This document shows, in pieces, positions 41,345-49,801 of a DNA stretch of 52,274 nucleotides (its first letter is position 1; each line of letters begins with the position of its first letter). The DNA comes from Paenibacillus amylolyticus (lineage in GTDB: Bacteria > Bacillota > Bacilli > Paenibacillales > Paenibacillaceae), in assembly GCF_001570725.1 (NCBI RefSeq), contig NZ_BCNV01000014.1:1-52274 (forward strand), given 5' to 3'. The notes under the pieces are model-generated. The model was not told the DNA's origin and did no database searches. It worked only from the letters and a program-made list of their open reading frames with translations. The position numbers were made by a program, and so were the translations under genes.

Positions 41345-42382
41345 TTATTGGGCTTTCAAACTATTCGTTATTTGCTCTACGCCGTAAGACTTACTAACCG
41401 GTCCAAAACCAAAGGCCACCTGTCCATTTATCTTATAAACATGCCCATTCTTCACTGCCTTGAGTCCTTTCCAGACAGCGCTTTTCTCCCATTCATCCGT
41501 TACAGCAGACAGAGATGGATCTTCCATATTGAAGTACCCCAAAAATAGATAATCCGGGTCGAGCTTCGCAATCCCTTCCAATGTAAGCTCTCCAGCCTCT
41601 GTGGACGGAGGCGTTAGTCCCAGACCATCATAATATTCCGTGATATAGTCGGCACCTTGAAGATAAGCCTGTTTTTCACGAACCTGCATGAATGCAACTG
41701 TTCCTTCAATAGATTGAAGCTCGCTTTTGCCATCTGCAAGTTTTTGATCAAAATCATTAATATACTGTACAGCTGTTTCTTCCTGTCCCAAAATCTGCCC
41801 CAGATCTGTAATGACTTTACGCCATTCCTTGAATACATCCTGCTTGGTCTCATCCAGTACAACAGTGGGTGCGATCTGATCGAGTTGCTCCAGAATGTCC
41901 TTGTTCGTCTCATTGCCGGCAATAATCAAATCCGGTTCATAAGCAAGTAATGCCTCCAGATTCACTTGTGTATTCTCACCCACGATATCAATCGTGTTTT
42001 TGTTTTCAACATAAGGTTTGTACAAGTCACTTTTCAATAACGATTGATCTTCTGTAAAAGGAAGCGTGATAGCCACGGAATCCAGATCAAATACGAGCAG
42101 ATCATCACTCAATCCCCAATGAGCCAAAGCTATCTTTTGGGGTTGTTGTTTGATTTCCATGTCTCCCCGAGCAGTCTGTACCGTACGTGGATAGTTATCA
42201 GACGATTCATCTGCGGATTCAGATGATGAGCCGGAATTCTCACCTGTACGGGTAGCACTTTGCTCCGTTTGACTTGTCGTTTGCTCCGATTTTTTTTCAC
42301 CCGACGAGCAGGCAGCCAATAGTAAAACTAAACTCAATACTGCAACAAGCGTGACCCAACCCTTATATCTTGTTCTATGCAT
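41345..42382 (-). CDS. Siderophore-binding ABC transporter lipoprotein
   Basis: About 345 residues. A lipoprotein signal (hydrophobic segment ending LLLAAC, lipidated Cys near 23) and a Ser/Thr/Glu linker precede a two-lobed class III binding fold (FepB/FeuA type): the ALAHWGLSDDLLVFDLD and LLAYEPDLIIAG strands and AVKNGHVYKI near the end. It captures ferric siderophore outside the membrane for an ABC importer whose genes are not in the window. GGAGGAG precedes ATG 42382, and a near-perfect Fur box lies about 35 bases upstream. The AraC-type gene immediately upstream probably activates it. Confidence 0.9.
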   Translation of the reverse strand: MHRTRYKGWVTLVAVLSLVLLLAACSSGEKKSEQTTSQTEQSATRTGENSGSSSESADESSDNYPRTVQTARGDMEIKQQPQKIALAHWGLSDDLLVFDLDSVAITLPFTEDQSLLKSDLYKPYVENKNTIDIVGENTQVNLEALLAYEPDLIIAGNETNKDILEQLDQIAPTVVLDETKQDVFKEWRKVITDLGQILGQEETAVQYINDFDQKLADGKSELQSIEGTVAFMQVREKQAYLQGADYITEYYDGLGLTPPSTEAGELTLEGIAKLDPDYLFLGYFNMEDPSLSAVTDEWEKSAVWKGLKAVKNGHVYKINGQVAFGFGPVSKSYGVEQITNSLKAQ

Positions 42383-42417
42383 CTCTAGTGCTCCTCCAAT
42401 TACTTCAGCGAATTTAT

Positions 42418-42436
42418 GATAACAATTATCATTATC
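42418..42436. promoter_or_regulatory. Fur box
   Basis: The minus strand reads GATAATGATAATTGTTATC, 17 of 19 matches to the Fur consensus GATAATGATAATCATTATC. It lies between the AraC-type gene and the binding protein start, so iron should repress the lipoprotein gene. Confidence 0.85.
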
Positions 42437-42480
42437 AATTATATCAGTGATATCCGCCTGTACAATGGACACTGTCCGAT

Positions 42481-43353
42481 TCAGGATGGATTCTTTCCAT
42501 GTCCCATAATCTTTCTCACTTCAGACGGGGCACAGCCCTTATGCAATTTATACACCCGACTGAAGTAGTAGGGGTCCGCATAACCTACCTTAGCAGATAC
42601 CTCTTTCACGGTGTAACTTCCGATCTCCAGCAGCTCCTGTGCACGATTCAGACGATAATGCATCAGATAACGCATTGGACCCATCCCCGTATATTTTTGA
42701 AACATATGTGAAAAGTATTTCGGTTTCATATCGAATTGAGCAGCAACACCTTCAAGCGTCAGTGGTTCAGCATACTGATGCTGAATGAATTCCTGAGCTG
42801 AATCTATCCATGCACCACTTGATGTATTCCTCGAGCTTCTCGCTCCACGTAATACCGAGATGAGCAGTTGATAAAATAGGGTCTGTTTCTCCAATTGGTT
42901 TATGTACCCCGGATTCGAGGCAACGTTAAGAAGAGCAAGCATCAATTCCCCTTGAACTCGGGACTCTGAATCATTCAAGCTCATCTGCAGCTCATAGACC
43001 TGATCGGGATGAAATGAATGAAGTCCCTCTTCCTTTTGCATTGCCGGTAGAAAATGAACTAATACATACTCAAAGTTCCTGTCTCCGACATGGATCTCCA
43101 GATGCATATTCTTACCCCCGATAAAAGCCTTGCCTGGTTGCATATGATAAAGATATTTTGTACCATCCGTATTCGTAAAATGAAACGCTGCTTGTCCGTG
43201 TAACACCAGCAGCAAAGCACTTTTTTCTGTTCGTTTCTCCCGGTGCCCATCGTAAATCATATCTGCACGCAATACAGTACGATAAATCCCACATACATGA
43301 ACAGGATGCTCAATGAATTCATAAGCAAGCTGTTCTTCATCCGGTGTTATCAT
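42481..43353 (-). CDS. AraC family transcriptional regulator, probably for iron uptake
   Basis: About 290 residues. An N-terminal cupin-like sensor (about 1-150) is followed by two helix-turn-helix units (QYAEPLTLEGVAAQFDMKPKYFSHMF, and TVKEVSAKVGYADPYYFSRVY). B. subtilis Btr, which activates bacillibactin uptake, fuses such an AraC domain to a binding-protein domain; here the binding protein is a separate gene immediately downstream on the same strand. GGGGGAG with suitable spacing selects ATG 43353. The effector, likely a ferric siderophore, is inferred from context. Confidence 0.87.
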   Translation of the reverse strand: MITPDEEQLAYEFIEHPVHVCGIYRTVLRADMIYDGHREKRTEKSALLLVLHGQAAFHFTNTDGTKYLYHMQPGKAFIGGKNMHLEIHVGDRNFEYVLVHFLPAMQKEEGLHSFHPDQVYELQMSLNDSESRVQGELMLALLNVASNPGYINQLEKQTLFYQLLISVLRGARSSRNTSSGAWIDSAQEFIQHQYAEPLTLEGVAAQFDMKPKYFSHMFQKYTGMGPMRYLMHYRLNRAQELLEIGSYTVKEVSAKVGYADPYYFSRVYKLHKGCAPSEVRKIMGHGKNPS

Positions 43354-43431
43354 CGAGTACTCCCCCTGATCTCCTGTCATTTATAAATAGTTTATCTTCC
43401 GTCCCATTCATTGTATAGACTCTAATTTTAT

Positions 43432-43497
43432 ACAAAAAAAACCGCCTGTACCCAAGCGGAAGGAGATCATCCTTCACTTGAATAACAAGCGGTTTAT
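43432..43497 (-). terminator. Terminator of the lipoprotein gene
   Basis: Long interrupted minus-strand hairpin: AAACCGC.TGT..CAAG..AGG with CCT..CTTG..ACA..GCGGTT, followed by eight T. Confidence 0.75.
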
Positions 43498-43518
43498 CTT
43501 TGGACTGACTCGACGAGA

Positions 43519-44613
43519 TTAGTATCCGTACGAAGCGTTCATCAGTTCTTCGAACTCTTGCATGGTAATTACGTCATCGCCAGTAGGGATGTTGATTTTG
43601 AATGCTGCTTTTTCGTTAATCTTAGTGTACGTATTGGAACCGGTAAATGCCAATTTCACTTCGTCTTTTGTACCTTCTGGCTTGATCAGCACATCAGCGA
43701 CCATCTTTTGATATACCGGGAAGTCGTTTTTATCCAATGCGAAATCGATGTTGAATTGGTTAATTGTCAGAACATCTTTCAATTTATCCAAGTCTTTAGC
43801 CATTTCAGCCTGATCTGCCTCAGTGATTTTCAGATCTTCTTTAGCTTTGTCGATATCAGCCTGATCCATTTGCAGCATTTCACGATATTCCTCTTTGGAC
43901 AGAATATCCAATACTTTAGGCATAGCTTTCGTTACCAGTACAGTAACCGCTTCTTTAACATTGTCATTATTCACCGAGAATTGTACAACCTGCTTCGCAT
44001 CTACACCTTCAGGAAGTTGTGCATCTTTGGTGTCTAGGTTTTTGAAGAATTTAGCTTGATCGTATTCGCTCAGCACTGCGTCCATGACTTCGTTGCTCAG
44101 CTTTTGCGTTTTGGCTGCGTCCATAGCATCAGGGTTCCATTCAGTCCCCTCTTGCTCAGCCAGTTCTTTCAGGTCAAGTTCCAAGAATTTTCCAACAATG
44201 TTCTCCGGAATCGGGAAGAACGGAATATTCGGCACTTTCACATAGAGTTTCTCAGCCGTCATCACCATTGGAATGTTAAAGGTCATACCCATGTCGCCTT
44301 TAAGTTCAATGCCAAGAGTCATCTCTGTCTGCATTGGCTCACTTTGGTATACACCTGTTACATTCAACTGAGCGTCCTTCAGCATGCTCATAAATTGAGC
44401 CATGGTTGGATCCGTTTGTGAAGTATCTCCAGGTTTATAGCTCAATTCATTAATAGTGAAGTTAGAACTCATTTCATACGAAGTCAGTTTGGAAGCATTG
44501 GCCGCAGCCGTCTTCAATGCCTCTTTTGGTTCCTGCTTGCTGCTACATGCTGTCAAGGCCATAGATACGGTCAACAGCAACGTAAGAAGAAGCGCCCCCA
44601 TACGTTTAGTCAT
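43519..44613 (-). CDS. Lipoprotein of unknown function (LppX/LolA-like shape)
   Basis: About 364 residues. The signal peptide ends in the lipobox LTAC (Cys at about 22). The mature part begins with Ala/Lys-rich helices, then strands such as SYEMSSNFTINELSY, LNVTGVYQSEPMQTEMTLGIEL and TAEKLYVKVPNIPFFPIP, repeated in a related form near residues 285-340. This resembles cell-surface lipoproteins of the LppX/LolA-like type, but the assignment is uncertain. AGAGGAGAG precedes ATG 44613. It stands alone with its own terminator and is probably exposed on the outer membrane face. Confidence 0.75.
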   Translation of the reverse strand: MTKRMGALLLTLLLTVSMALTACSSKQEPKEALKTAAANASKLTSYEMSSNFTINELSYKPGDTSQTDPTMAQFMSMLKDAQLNVTGVYQSEPMQTEMTLGIELKGDMGMTFNIPMVMTAEKLYVKVPNIPFFPIPENIVGKFLELDLKELAEQEGTEWNPDAMDAAKTQKLSNEVMDAVLSEYDQAKFFKNLDTKDAQLPEGVDAKQVVQFSVNNDNVKEAVTVLVTKAMPKVLDILSKEEYREMLQMDQADIDKAKEDLKITEADQAEMAKDLDKLKDVLTINQFNIDFALDKNDFPVYQKMVADVLIKPEGTKDEVKLAFTGSNTYTKINEKAAFKINIPTGDDVITMQEFEELMNASYGY

Positions 44614-44790
44614 TTGTTTCTCTCCTCTCGTGATAACCCCAAAAAAATAATTCAATCTTAATGATATACCATATCACCAGATACCGAAACCTAATTTGGG
44701 AAAAATGTGATCTTTCCTCTTTAAAATGGCTACAAAGACCTATGTAAGGTTTGGGATTATGCATGTGCCTGTCTTTATTTGTGTATGAAT

Positions 44791-44829
44791 ACGCAAATAC
44801 CCCCTGTTAGGTAACAAGGGGCTTTTGCG
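44791..44829 (-). terminator. Terminator of the sspP operon
   Basis: Minus-strand GCAAAAGCCCC.TGTT with AACA.GGGG..TTTGC, a short loop, then a T-rich tail. Confidence 0.6.
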
Positions 44830-44846
44830 TGAATCTGTTTCTTCTA

Positions 44847-44999
44847 TTAACCTTGGGGATTTAGATGATCTACATGATTTTGATTTTTCACTTTTTTGGA
44901 ACCGGATAGTGGTTCCTGCATGGAAGAGCGTTTGGATGAATGACGATGCTGTTCGGATGCTTGCGCTTCCGGTACGGGAATTGTTTTTGGTTTGCTCAT
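44847..44999 (-). CDS. sspP: Small acid-soluble spore protein P
   Basis: 50 residues from ATG 44999, with GAGGGGG seven bases upstream. The second half reads QEPLSGSKKVKNQNHVDHL, matching the EPLDGSKKVKNRNH core of SspP. The N-terminal half is hydrophilic and variable. Minor SASPs of this type are made in the forespore and deposited in the spore core. It is the last gene of a small three-gene operon. A longer ORF in another frame over the same bases is a shadow. Confidence 0.85.
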   Translation of the reverse strand: MSKPKTIPVPEAQASEQHRHSSKRSSMQEPLSGSKKVKNQNHVDHLNPQG

Positions 45000-45020
45000 A
45001 ATGTTGCCCCCTCATCATTG

Positions 45021-45197
45021 TTAGGAATGGGATGGGTCCCTATCTTCCGTTTTGTCATGATTCAGTGCATCCTGATGACGGCGATCATTAATATCTTGTT
45101 GAATTTGCTGGGCATGATGACTGTTTACAGCTGGCTGCTCCAGATCATCGACTACATTTTGCAGGTTTTTGTCCACTCCCGCTTTGGCTTTCGTCAA
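45021..45197 (-). CDS. 58-residue hydrophilic protein upstream of sspP
   Basis: TTG 45197 is preceded by AAGGAG ten bases upstream. The product starts MTKAKAGVDKNLQNVVDDLE and is rich in Gln, His and Asp, with no membrane segment or cysteine. It ends 21 bases before sspP, so it is cotranscribed and may be a spore or sporulation protein. No family was recognised. The TTG start and short length limit certainty. Confidence 0.55.
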   Translation of the reverse strand: MTKAKAGVDKNLQNVVDDLEQPAVNSHHAQQIQQDINDRRHQDALNHDKTEDRDPSHS

Positions 45198-45224
45198 TTA
45201 AAGTTCACTCCTTCAGAATTCAGG

Positions 45225-45566
45225 CTATTGTCTCGTCTGGGACTGTAACGACTGAGCGCATTCGTGAATGTGCCGTGTATAATCGTGAGCCAGTTCCTGA
45301 ATCGGTTCTGTACGCTCATCGGTCGTTCGTCCATCCCGTTCCACATCAATCAGCTGTACGCTGACCTCACGTGAATCGACATATGCGCATTTGAAATCAA
45401 AAGAGTACATCTCGTGACCTGCTGTCGCGATGTGTATCCGAATAGCCTGCTGATCGGCTTCATCAGCCATCACTTGAGCTTGATCGCCTACATTCAGGAC
45501 TTCGGGCAAACGTTCTTGCCAGGCCCCTACAAGCTCTGTCTGATCGATGTTTAACTCGCGGTTCAT
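45225..45566 (-). CDS. Small hypothetical protein, first gene of the sspP operon
   Basis: 113 residues from ATG 45566, with GGAGGTGG just upstream. It is soluble and acidic, with strands such as QAIRIHIATAGHEMYSFDFKCAYVDSREVSVQLIDVERDG and a C-terminal helix ELAHDYTRHIHECAQS. No family was recognised. The longer reading to 45686 lacks a ribosome site. A forespore-type promoter candidate lies just ahead of it, in keeping with sspP two genes downstream. Confidence 0.65.
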   Translation of the reverse strand: MNRELNIDQTELVGAWQERLPEVLNVGDQAQVMADEADQQAIRIHIATAGHEMYSFDFKCAYVDSREVSVQLIDVERDGRTTDERTEPIQELAHDYTRHIHECAQSLQSQTRQ

Positions 45567-45585
45567 CTTACCACCTCCACTCCTA

Positions 45586-45615
45586 TAAAGTGCGGCGATA
45601 AAGATGTTTTTATAC
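45586..45615 (-). promoter_or_regulatory. Candidate sigma-G promoter of the sspP operon
   Basis: Minus-strand GTATA (45611-45615), an 18-base spacer and CACTTTA (45586-45592), against the sigma-G pattern GHATR-N18-CATWMTA (five of seven in the -10). SASP genes are normally sigma-G dependent. Confidence 0.35.
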
Positions 45616-45708
45616 ATAACAATCTTATTGAAATATAGCAATGTATTGGGCAACGTATACATCAGCTGCCAACCTGCATGGCTCACAACTTAGCACGTGC
45701 ATAAACGC

Positions 45709-45741
45709 AAAAAAGGACCTGAGCTATATCGCTCAAATCCT
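45709..45741 (-). terminator. Terminator of tRNA-Ser
   Basis: Minus-strand stem AAGGA.TTGAGC with GCTCA..TCCTT, then six T. Confidence 0.8.
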
Positions 45742-45757
45742 TGTTATAAGTGTAGTA

Positions 45758-45847
45758 TGGCGGAGAGGGTGGGATTCGAACCCACGTGGAGTTGCCCCCT
45801 AACGGTTTTCAAGACCGCCCCGTTATGACCGCTTCGGTACCTCTCCA
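45758..45847 (-). tRNA. tRNA-Ser (UGA)
   Basis: 90 bases, starting GGAGAGGTACCGAAGCGG (after an initial T) and ending GGTTCGAATCCCACC..CCA, with CCA encoded. Anticodon TGA lies at 45809-45811 in CTTGAAA, and the long variable arm (GTTAGGGGGCAACTCCAC) is typical of serine tRNA. It follows serS on the same strand, as in many Bacillota. Confidence 0.96.
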
Positions 45848-45968
45848 GGGAAATTAATTTATAAACTTGCCACGAAAAGTATCATACCACATCTCGATAA
45901 TATAATGCAACCTTTTTATATTAAAATTATGATCCCGTATCAGACAACTGCCCCCGTTATACAAAACA

Positions 45969-45998
45969 CTCCAATCCGTCATTCAGAAATGACGGATT
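45969..45998 (-). terminator. Hairpin after serS
   Basis: AATCCGTCATT and its complement around a short loop, about 45 bases after the serS stop. The stem is strong but no T run follows, so termination may be partial. Confidence 0.5.
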
Positions 45999-46040
45999 GA
46001 AATTGTACTCCCTTGATGAGGATGGTTAGCTAACTGTTAC

Positions 46041-47324
46041 TTAAGAGCGACGTGCAATCACACTTGTACCGCCCATATAAGGACGCAATGCTTCAGGAAT
46101 GACAACCGTACCATCTTCCTGTTGATAGTTCTCCAGAATAGCCGCTACCGTCCGTCCAACGGCCAATCCTGACCCGTTCAATGTATGAACAAATTCCGGT
46201 TTGGCTTTTGCATCTCTACGGAAGCGGATATTGGCACGACGTGCCTGGAAGTCCTCACAGTTAGAGCAGGAAGAAATCTCTCGATAGGTATTGCTCTCAG
46301 GCAACCATACTTCAATATCATACGTTTTAGCTGAAGTGAAGCCCATATCTGCCGTGCACAATGTTAGGACGCGATACGGCAAGCCCAACAATTGAAGCAC
46401 ACGCTCCGCATTTTGAGTCATTTGCTCCAGCTCTTCATATGAAGTTTCCGGAGTAGAGAGCTTGAGAAGCTCTACTTTGTTAAACTGATGCTGACGAATC
46501 AATCCACGTGTATCCCGTCCAGCCGAACCGGCTTCAGAGCGGAAACAAGAGCTGTATGCCACAAAATGCTTAGGCAATTGATCCACATTCAGAATCTCTT
46601 CTCGATGGTAGTTCGTTACGGGAACTTCAGCAGTAGGAATCAGATAATATTCAGTATCTTTCAACTTGAACAGATCCTCTTCGAACTTAGGCAATTGACC
46701 GGTTCCAAACAAGCTATCCCGATTAACGATGTATGGAGGCAGAATCTCTTCATATCCGTGTTGATCGCTGTGCAGATCCATCATGAAGTTAATCAATGCA
46801 CGTTCCAGACGTGCACCCAGACCTTTATAAAAGGTAAAACGGGAACCTGTTACTTTGGCAGCCGCTTCAAAATCAAGGATATCGAGATCCTGTGCAATTT
46901 CCCAGTGTGCTTTTGGTGCAAAAGTAAAGGACTTAGGCTCTTCCCAACGACGAATCTCAACATTGTCCTCTTCAGAAGCTCCAACGGGTACGCTCTCGTT
47001 AGGAATGTTCGGGATTGCCATGGTGAGATCATTGATCTTCACTTCCAATTCACGAACTTCTTCGTCCATAGCTTTAATTCGATCAGAGACTTCACGCATC
47101 TCCACAATCAGATCATCAGCATTCTCACGATTCTTCTTCAGTCTAGCAACTTCTGCGGAGACCGTATTTCGACGACTCTTCAGTGTTTCACTCTCTTGAA
47201 GCAGTTCCCGACGCTTGGTATCCATCTCGGTGAATCCAGCAACAAGATCCAGCGATTTGCCCCGTTTAGTCAATGCTTCTTCTACACGTGCATACTCATT
47301 CCGCAATATTTTCACATCAAGCAC
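46041..47324 (-). CDS. serS: Seryl-tRNA synthetase
   Basis: 427 residues. The N-terminal coiled-coil arm (about 30-105) binds the long variable arm of tRNA-Ser. Class II motif 2 is FRSEAGSAGRDTRGLIRQHQF and motif 3 GSGLAVGRTVAAILE. It charges tRNA-Ser and serves the adjacent tRNA-Ser gene's product. The start is GTG 47324 after GGAGGG. The leader contains no recognisable T-box, although many relatives have one before serS; instead a compact structured element lies between pdxT and serS. Confidence 0.97.
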   Translation of the reverse strand: MLDVKILRNEYARVEEALTKRGKSLDLVAGFTEMDTKRRELLQESETLKSRRNTVSAEVARLKKNRENADDLIVEMREVSDRIKAMDEEVRELEVKINDLTMAIPNIPNESVPVGASEEDNVEIRRWEEPKSFTFAPKAHWEIAQDLDILDFEAAAKVTGSRFTFYKGLGARLERALINFMMDLHSDQHGYEEILPPYIVNRDSLFGTGQLPKFEEDLFKLKDTEYYLIPTAEVPVTNYHREEILNVDQLPKHFVAYSSCFRSEAGSAGRDTRGLIRQHQFNKVELLKLSTPETSYEELEQMTQNAERVLQLLGLPYRVLTLCTADMGFTSAKTYDIEVWLPESNTYREISSCSNCEDFQARRANIRFRRDAKAKPEFVHTLNGSGLAVGRTVAAILENYQQEDGTVVIPEALRPYMGGTSVIARRS

Positions 47325-47436
47325 GATATAACCCTCCTAAATAACCTCACAAAGTGAAGCCTTATGTTTATGTTAAATCCATTCTCAAAACTCTAATGTA
47401 TATACCTTACTATAATACTTATCGGATCCTGTAACC

Positions 47437-47593
47437 TAAAAAACAACCTATGCCCCGGTGTCATCCTCCGCTGCGATTCCCGCTATGAAGCAGATACAGG
47501 CAACATCAGGCATCCGTTCAGATGCAACTGCCAACCTGCGGCCCTACAAGGCTTCTGGGGGAGTGATCCGATGACCGGGAGATCATAGGTTGT
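47437..47593 (-). ncRNA. Structured RNA candidate between pdxT and serS
   Basis: A minus-strand element of about 157 bases closed by a perfect ten-base stem (ACAACCTATG at 47584-47593, CATAGGTTGT at 47443-47452) and followed by six T. Further nested pairings continue inward: CCCGGT/ACCGGG, CATC/GATG, CTCC/GGAG, CCGC/GCGG and an inner GCATC/GATGC hairpin. It begins 11 bases after the pdxT stop. It could be a large terminator, a serS leader element, a stable small RNA or a palindromic mobile repeat. It does not match T-box, SRP, 6S, tmRNA or common riboswitch patterns that I know. Confidence 0.55.
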
Positions 47594-47603
47594 ACATCAT
47601 GCA

Positions 47604-48194
47604 TTATTTAGAGTCTACCGTGTGTTTATAGGATCTGGCCATGTCTACAAAATAAGTATGCAGACGATAGTCATCCGTCAACTCCGGATGGTAGGAGCAA
47701 GCCAGCAAATGCCCCTGACGAGCAGTAACAATCTCATCCTTGTATGTGGAGAGAACCTCCACCTGGTCTCCGACACTTTCGATCAAGGGCGCTCGGATAA
47801 ATACAGCCCTTACCGTTTCCTCAATGCCTTTGACTGGCAAGTCTGTCTCAAAGCTTTCTCTCTGCCGTCCAAATGCATTTCGGGATACAGTCATATCCAT
47901 TAACTCCAAATGAGCTTCTTCTTGCCCTGTAATATGTTTAGCCATAACGATCAAACCTGCACAGGTACCAAATACCGGTTTGCCCTCAGCTGCGAACGCT
48001 CGAATCGCATCCATAAACCCATACTTGCGCATCAGTTTACCGATTGTGGTGCTTTCGCCGCCAGGAAGGATAAGACCATCCAAGTCCTGCAATTGCTGAA
48101 CCTGTTTGATAGCCACACCTTCTGCTCCAGCACGTTCAATGCTTCGAATATGCTCTGTGACAGCTCCTTGAAGTGCTAAAACACCGATCTTCAT
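47604..48194 (-). CDS. pdxT: Pyridoxal 5'-phosphate synthase glutaminase subunit PdxT
   Basis: About 196 residues. The class I-like glutaminase has nucleophile C78 in FGTCAGLI, the PGGESTT oxyanion/PdxS-binding loop, and the His-Glu pair in ACSYHPELT. It passes ammonia to PdxS, which builds PLP from ribose 5-phosphate and glyceraldehyde 3-phosphate. AAGGAG precedes ATG 48194. In most relatives pdxS lies directly upstream between dacA and pdxT; here the 218-base gap has no pdxS, so the synthase must be encoded elsewhere. Confidence 0.96.
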   Translation of the reverse strand: MKIGVLALQGAVTEHIRSIERAGAEGVAIKQVQQLQDLDGLILPGGESTTIGKLMRKYGFMDAIRAFAAEGKPVFGTCAGLIVMAKHITGQEEAHLELMDMTVSRNAFGRQRESFETDLPVKGIEETVRAVFIRAPLIESVGDQVEVLSTYKDEIVTARQGHLLACSYHPELTDDYRLHTYFVDMARSYKHTVDSK

Positions 48195-48412
48195 ATGATC
48201 ATTCTCCTTCTCCTGACCAGCCACGATCTTGCATATGGTTAACGAACATTGGACTTTTTCGCTTCATCATACGTGAATTCTAACTTGATATTTTACCGGA
48301 AAAATTGTAAATATACAATCCATCCGGTCGGATTAACTTGTATTTTGTCAATGATTTGATCACATAAACATCAAAATCATGATCATACTCTTTTCATGAA
48401 GTTTGCTAAGGG

Positions 48413-49801
48413 TTAGAACAGGTTTTTGATTCCGTCAAAGAGATCCACGAAGAAATCCTTTACAGCACGGAAGAACAGACGGAACCATCCGCCTTTATCG
48501 GCCTCTTCCGCAGTAATCAAGTTCACTGTTTTTTCCTGAGGCTCAATTCCCTCTGCTTTATACGTGTACGTTACCGTACCGACCTTTGTACCTGCCTTAA
48601 TTGGTGCTACCAGCTGGTCAGCCTCAGTTACATTGGCTTTGAACGTCACATCCAGGTTTTGAGTACCCTTGGGAACAACGAAACTTACCGCATTATCTGT
48701 TACAACAGGAACGGTCGTTTCTTTACCTTTTTTCAAAGGTACAGCTTCCCAGCCCGTCACTTTGGTCTTGCCTGCGACAGCCTGTTTTACTTCAAAGTTG
48801 TTAAATCCAAAGTCCAGTACCTTTTTGGTTTCTCTGAAACGTGCAGATTCCGAATCTGTGCCCATAACAACACTGATGAGACGCATACCGTTACGTTCCG
48901 CTGTACCTGTAAAGTTATTACCTGCGTTCGTGGTATGGCCTGTTTTCATTCCGTCCAGACCTTCATAGGCATAGCTTTTGAAGTTGGTTATATTTTTATT
49001 CGCTTCCAGCATCCAGTTGTAGTTGATAATGGGCGCTTTATCATTAGGACGGAACTTGTAGGATTGAATCGTTGTAAATTCTTTGTAGTCCGGGTGATCC
49101 ATAATGATATAACGGCACAGAATTGCAGCATCCAGTGCGGACATCACTGTTTCCTTGTCTTCAGCTGGACGGAAGTCAGCAGGCATATCTGCCCGATCCA
49201 GACCAGAAGAGTTAATGAAGAACGTATCTTTCATACCCATACGCTTCGCTTCATCATTCATCATTTTCACGAAAGCTTCTTCCGAACCTGCAACATACTC
49301 AGCCAAAGCTACCGTAGCATCATTAGCAGAGCCAACAGCCATAGCAATATAAAGATCCTTGACTGTGTGCTGGTCTCCTTCCGCCAAGAAGATACGTGAG
49401 CCGACACTTTGTGCAGCATTCTTTTTAACAGTTACGATATCATCCCAGCCGAATTTACCTTGTTTGACTTGTTCAGCGACAATGTACTCTGTCATCATCT
49501 TAGTCATACTTGCAGGCGGCATAGCTTTATCCGCATCGACATTGAGCAGAATCTGTCCAGTTGAGGCTTCCATAAGGACGGCTGATCTAACCTCAAGCCC
49601 AAGCGAGTCTACCCCAGGCACCTGTACAGCTTTCTCCGTCTTCGTTGTTGTTGCCGCAGCAGTTAGAACCTGACCAGAGGTGTCCGCAGCAGCCATAACC
49701 GGCATTACTGCAGACATGCAAAGCATGTTAATTAGCATTACCGAGGCTACGCTCTTTTTGAGCATTTGGCGTTTCTTTTTATTCATGTGTTTGGCTTTCA
49801 A
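48413..49801 (-). CDS. dacA: D-alanyl-D-alanine carboxypeptidase DacA (PBP5 type)
   Basis: 462 residues. A long signal peptide (cleaved near VMAAADT) precedes the S11 peptidase motifs SMTK (S98, K101), SAN and KTGHTTNAG. A beta C-terminal domain (about 350-430) ends in an amphipathic helix, GGWFRLFFRAVKDFFVDLF, that anchors the enzyme to the membrane. It trims the terminal D-Ala from peptidoglycan stems. The start is TTG 49801 with AAGGGAG nine bases upstream. The gene lies between guaB and pdxT, as in B. subtilis guaB-dacA-(pdxST)-serS. Confidence 0.96.
   Translation of the reverse strand: MKAKHMNKKKRQMLKKSVASVMLINMLCMSAVMPVMAAADTSGQVLTAAATTTKTEKAVQVPGVDSLGLEVRSAVLMEASTGQILLNVDADKAMPPASMTKMMTEYIVAEQVKQGKFGWDDIVTVKKNAAQSVGSRIFLAEGDQHTVKDLYIAMAVGSANDATVALAEYVAGSEEAFVKMMNDEAKRMGMKDTFFINSSGLDRADMPADFRPAEDKETVMSALDAAILCRYIIMDHPDYKEFTTIQSYKFRPNDKAPIINYNWMLEANKNITNFKSYAYEGLDGMKTGHTTNAGNNFTGTAERNGMRLISVVMGTDSESARFRETKKVLDFGFNNFEVKQAVAGKTKVTGWEAVPLKKGKETTVPVVTDNAVSFVVPKGTQNLDVTFKANVTEADQLVAPIKAGTKVGTVTYTYKAEGIEPQEKTVNLITAEEADKGGWFRLFFRAVKDFFVDLFDGIKNLF

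Noticed and set aside
44740..45018. 92-residue minus-strand ORF
   Set aside because: It overlaps sspP in another frame. The sspP frame has the ribosome site and the conserved core.
47325..47600. T-box leader for serS
   Set aside because: The nearest match to the T-box core on the minus strand (AGGATGACACCGGGG) has three mismatches, and no specifier stem or properly spaced terminator pair is visible.
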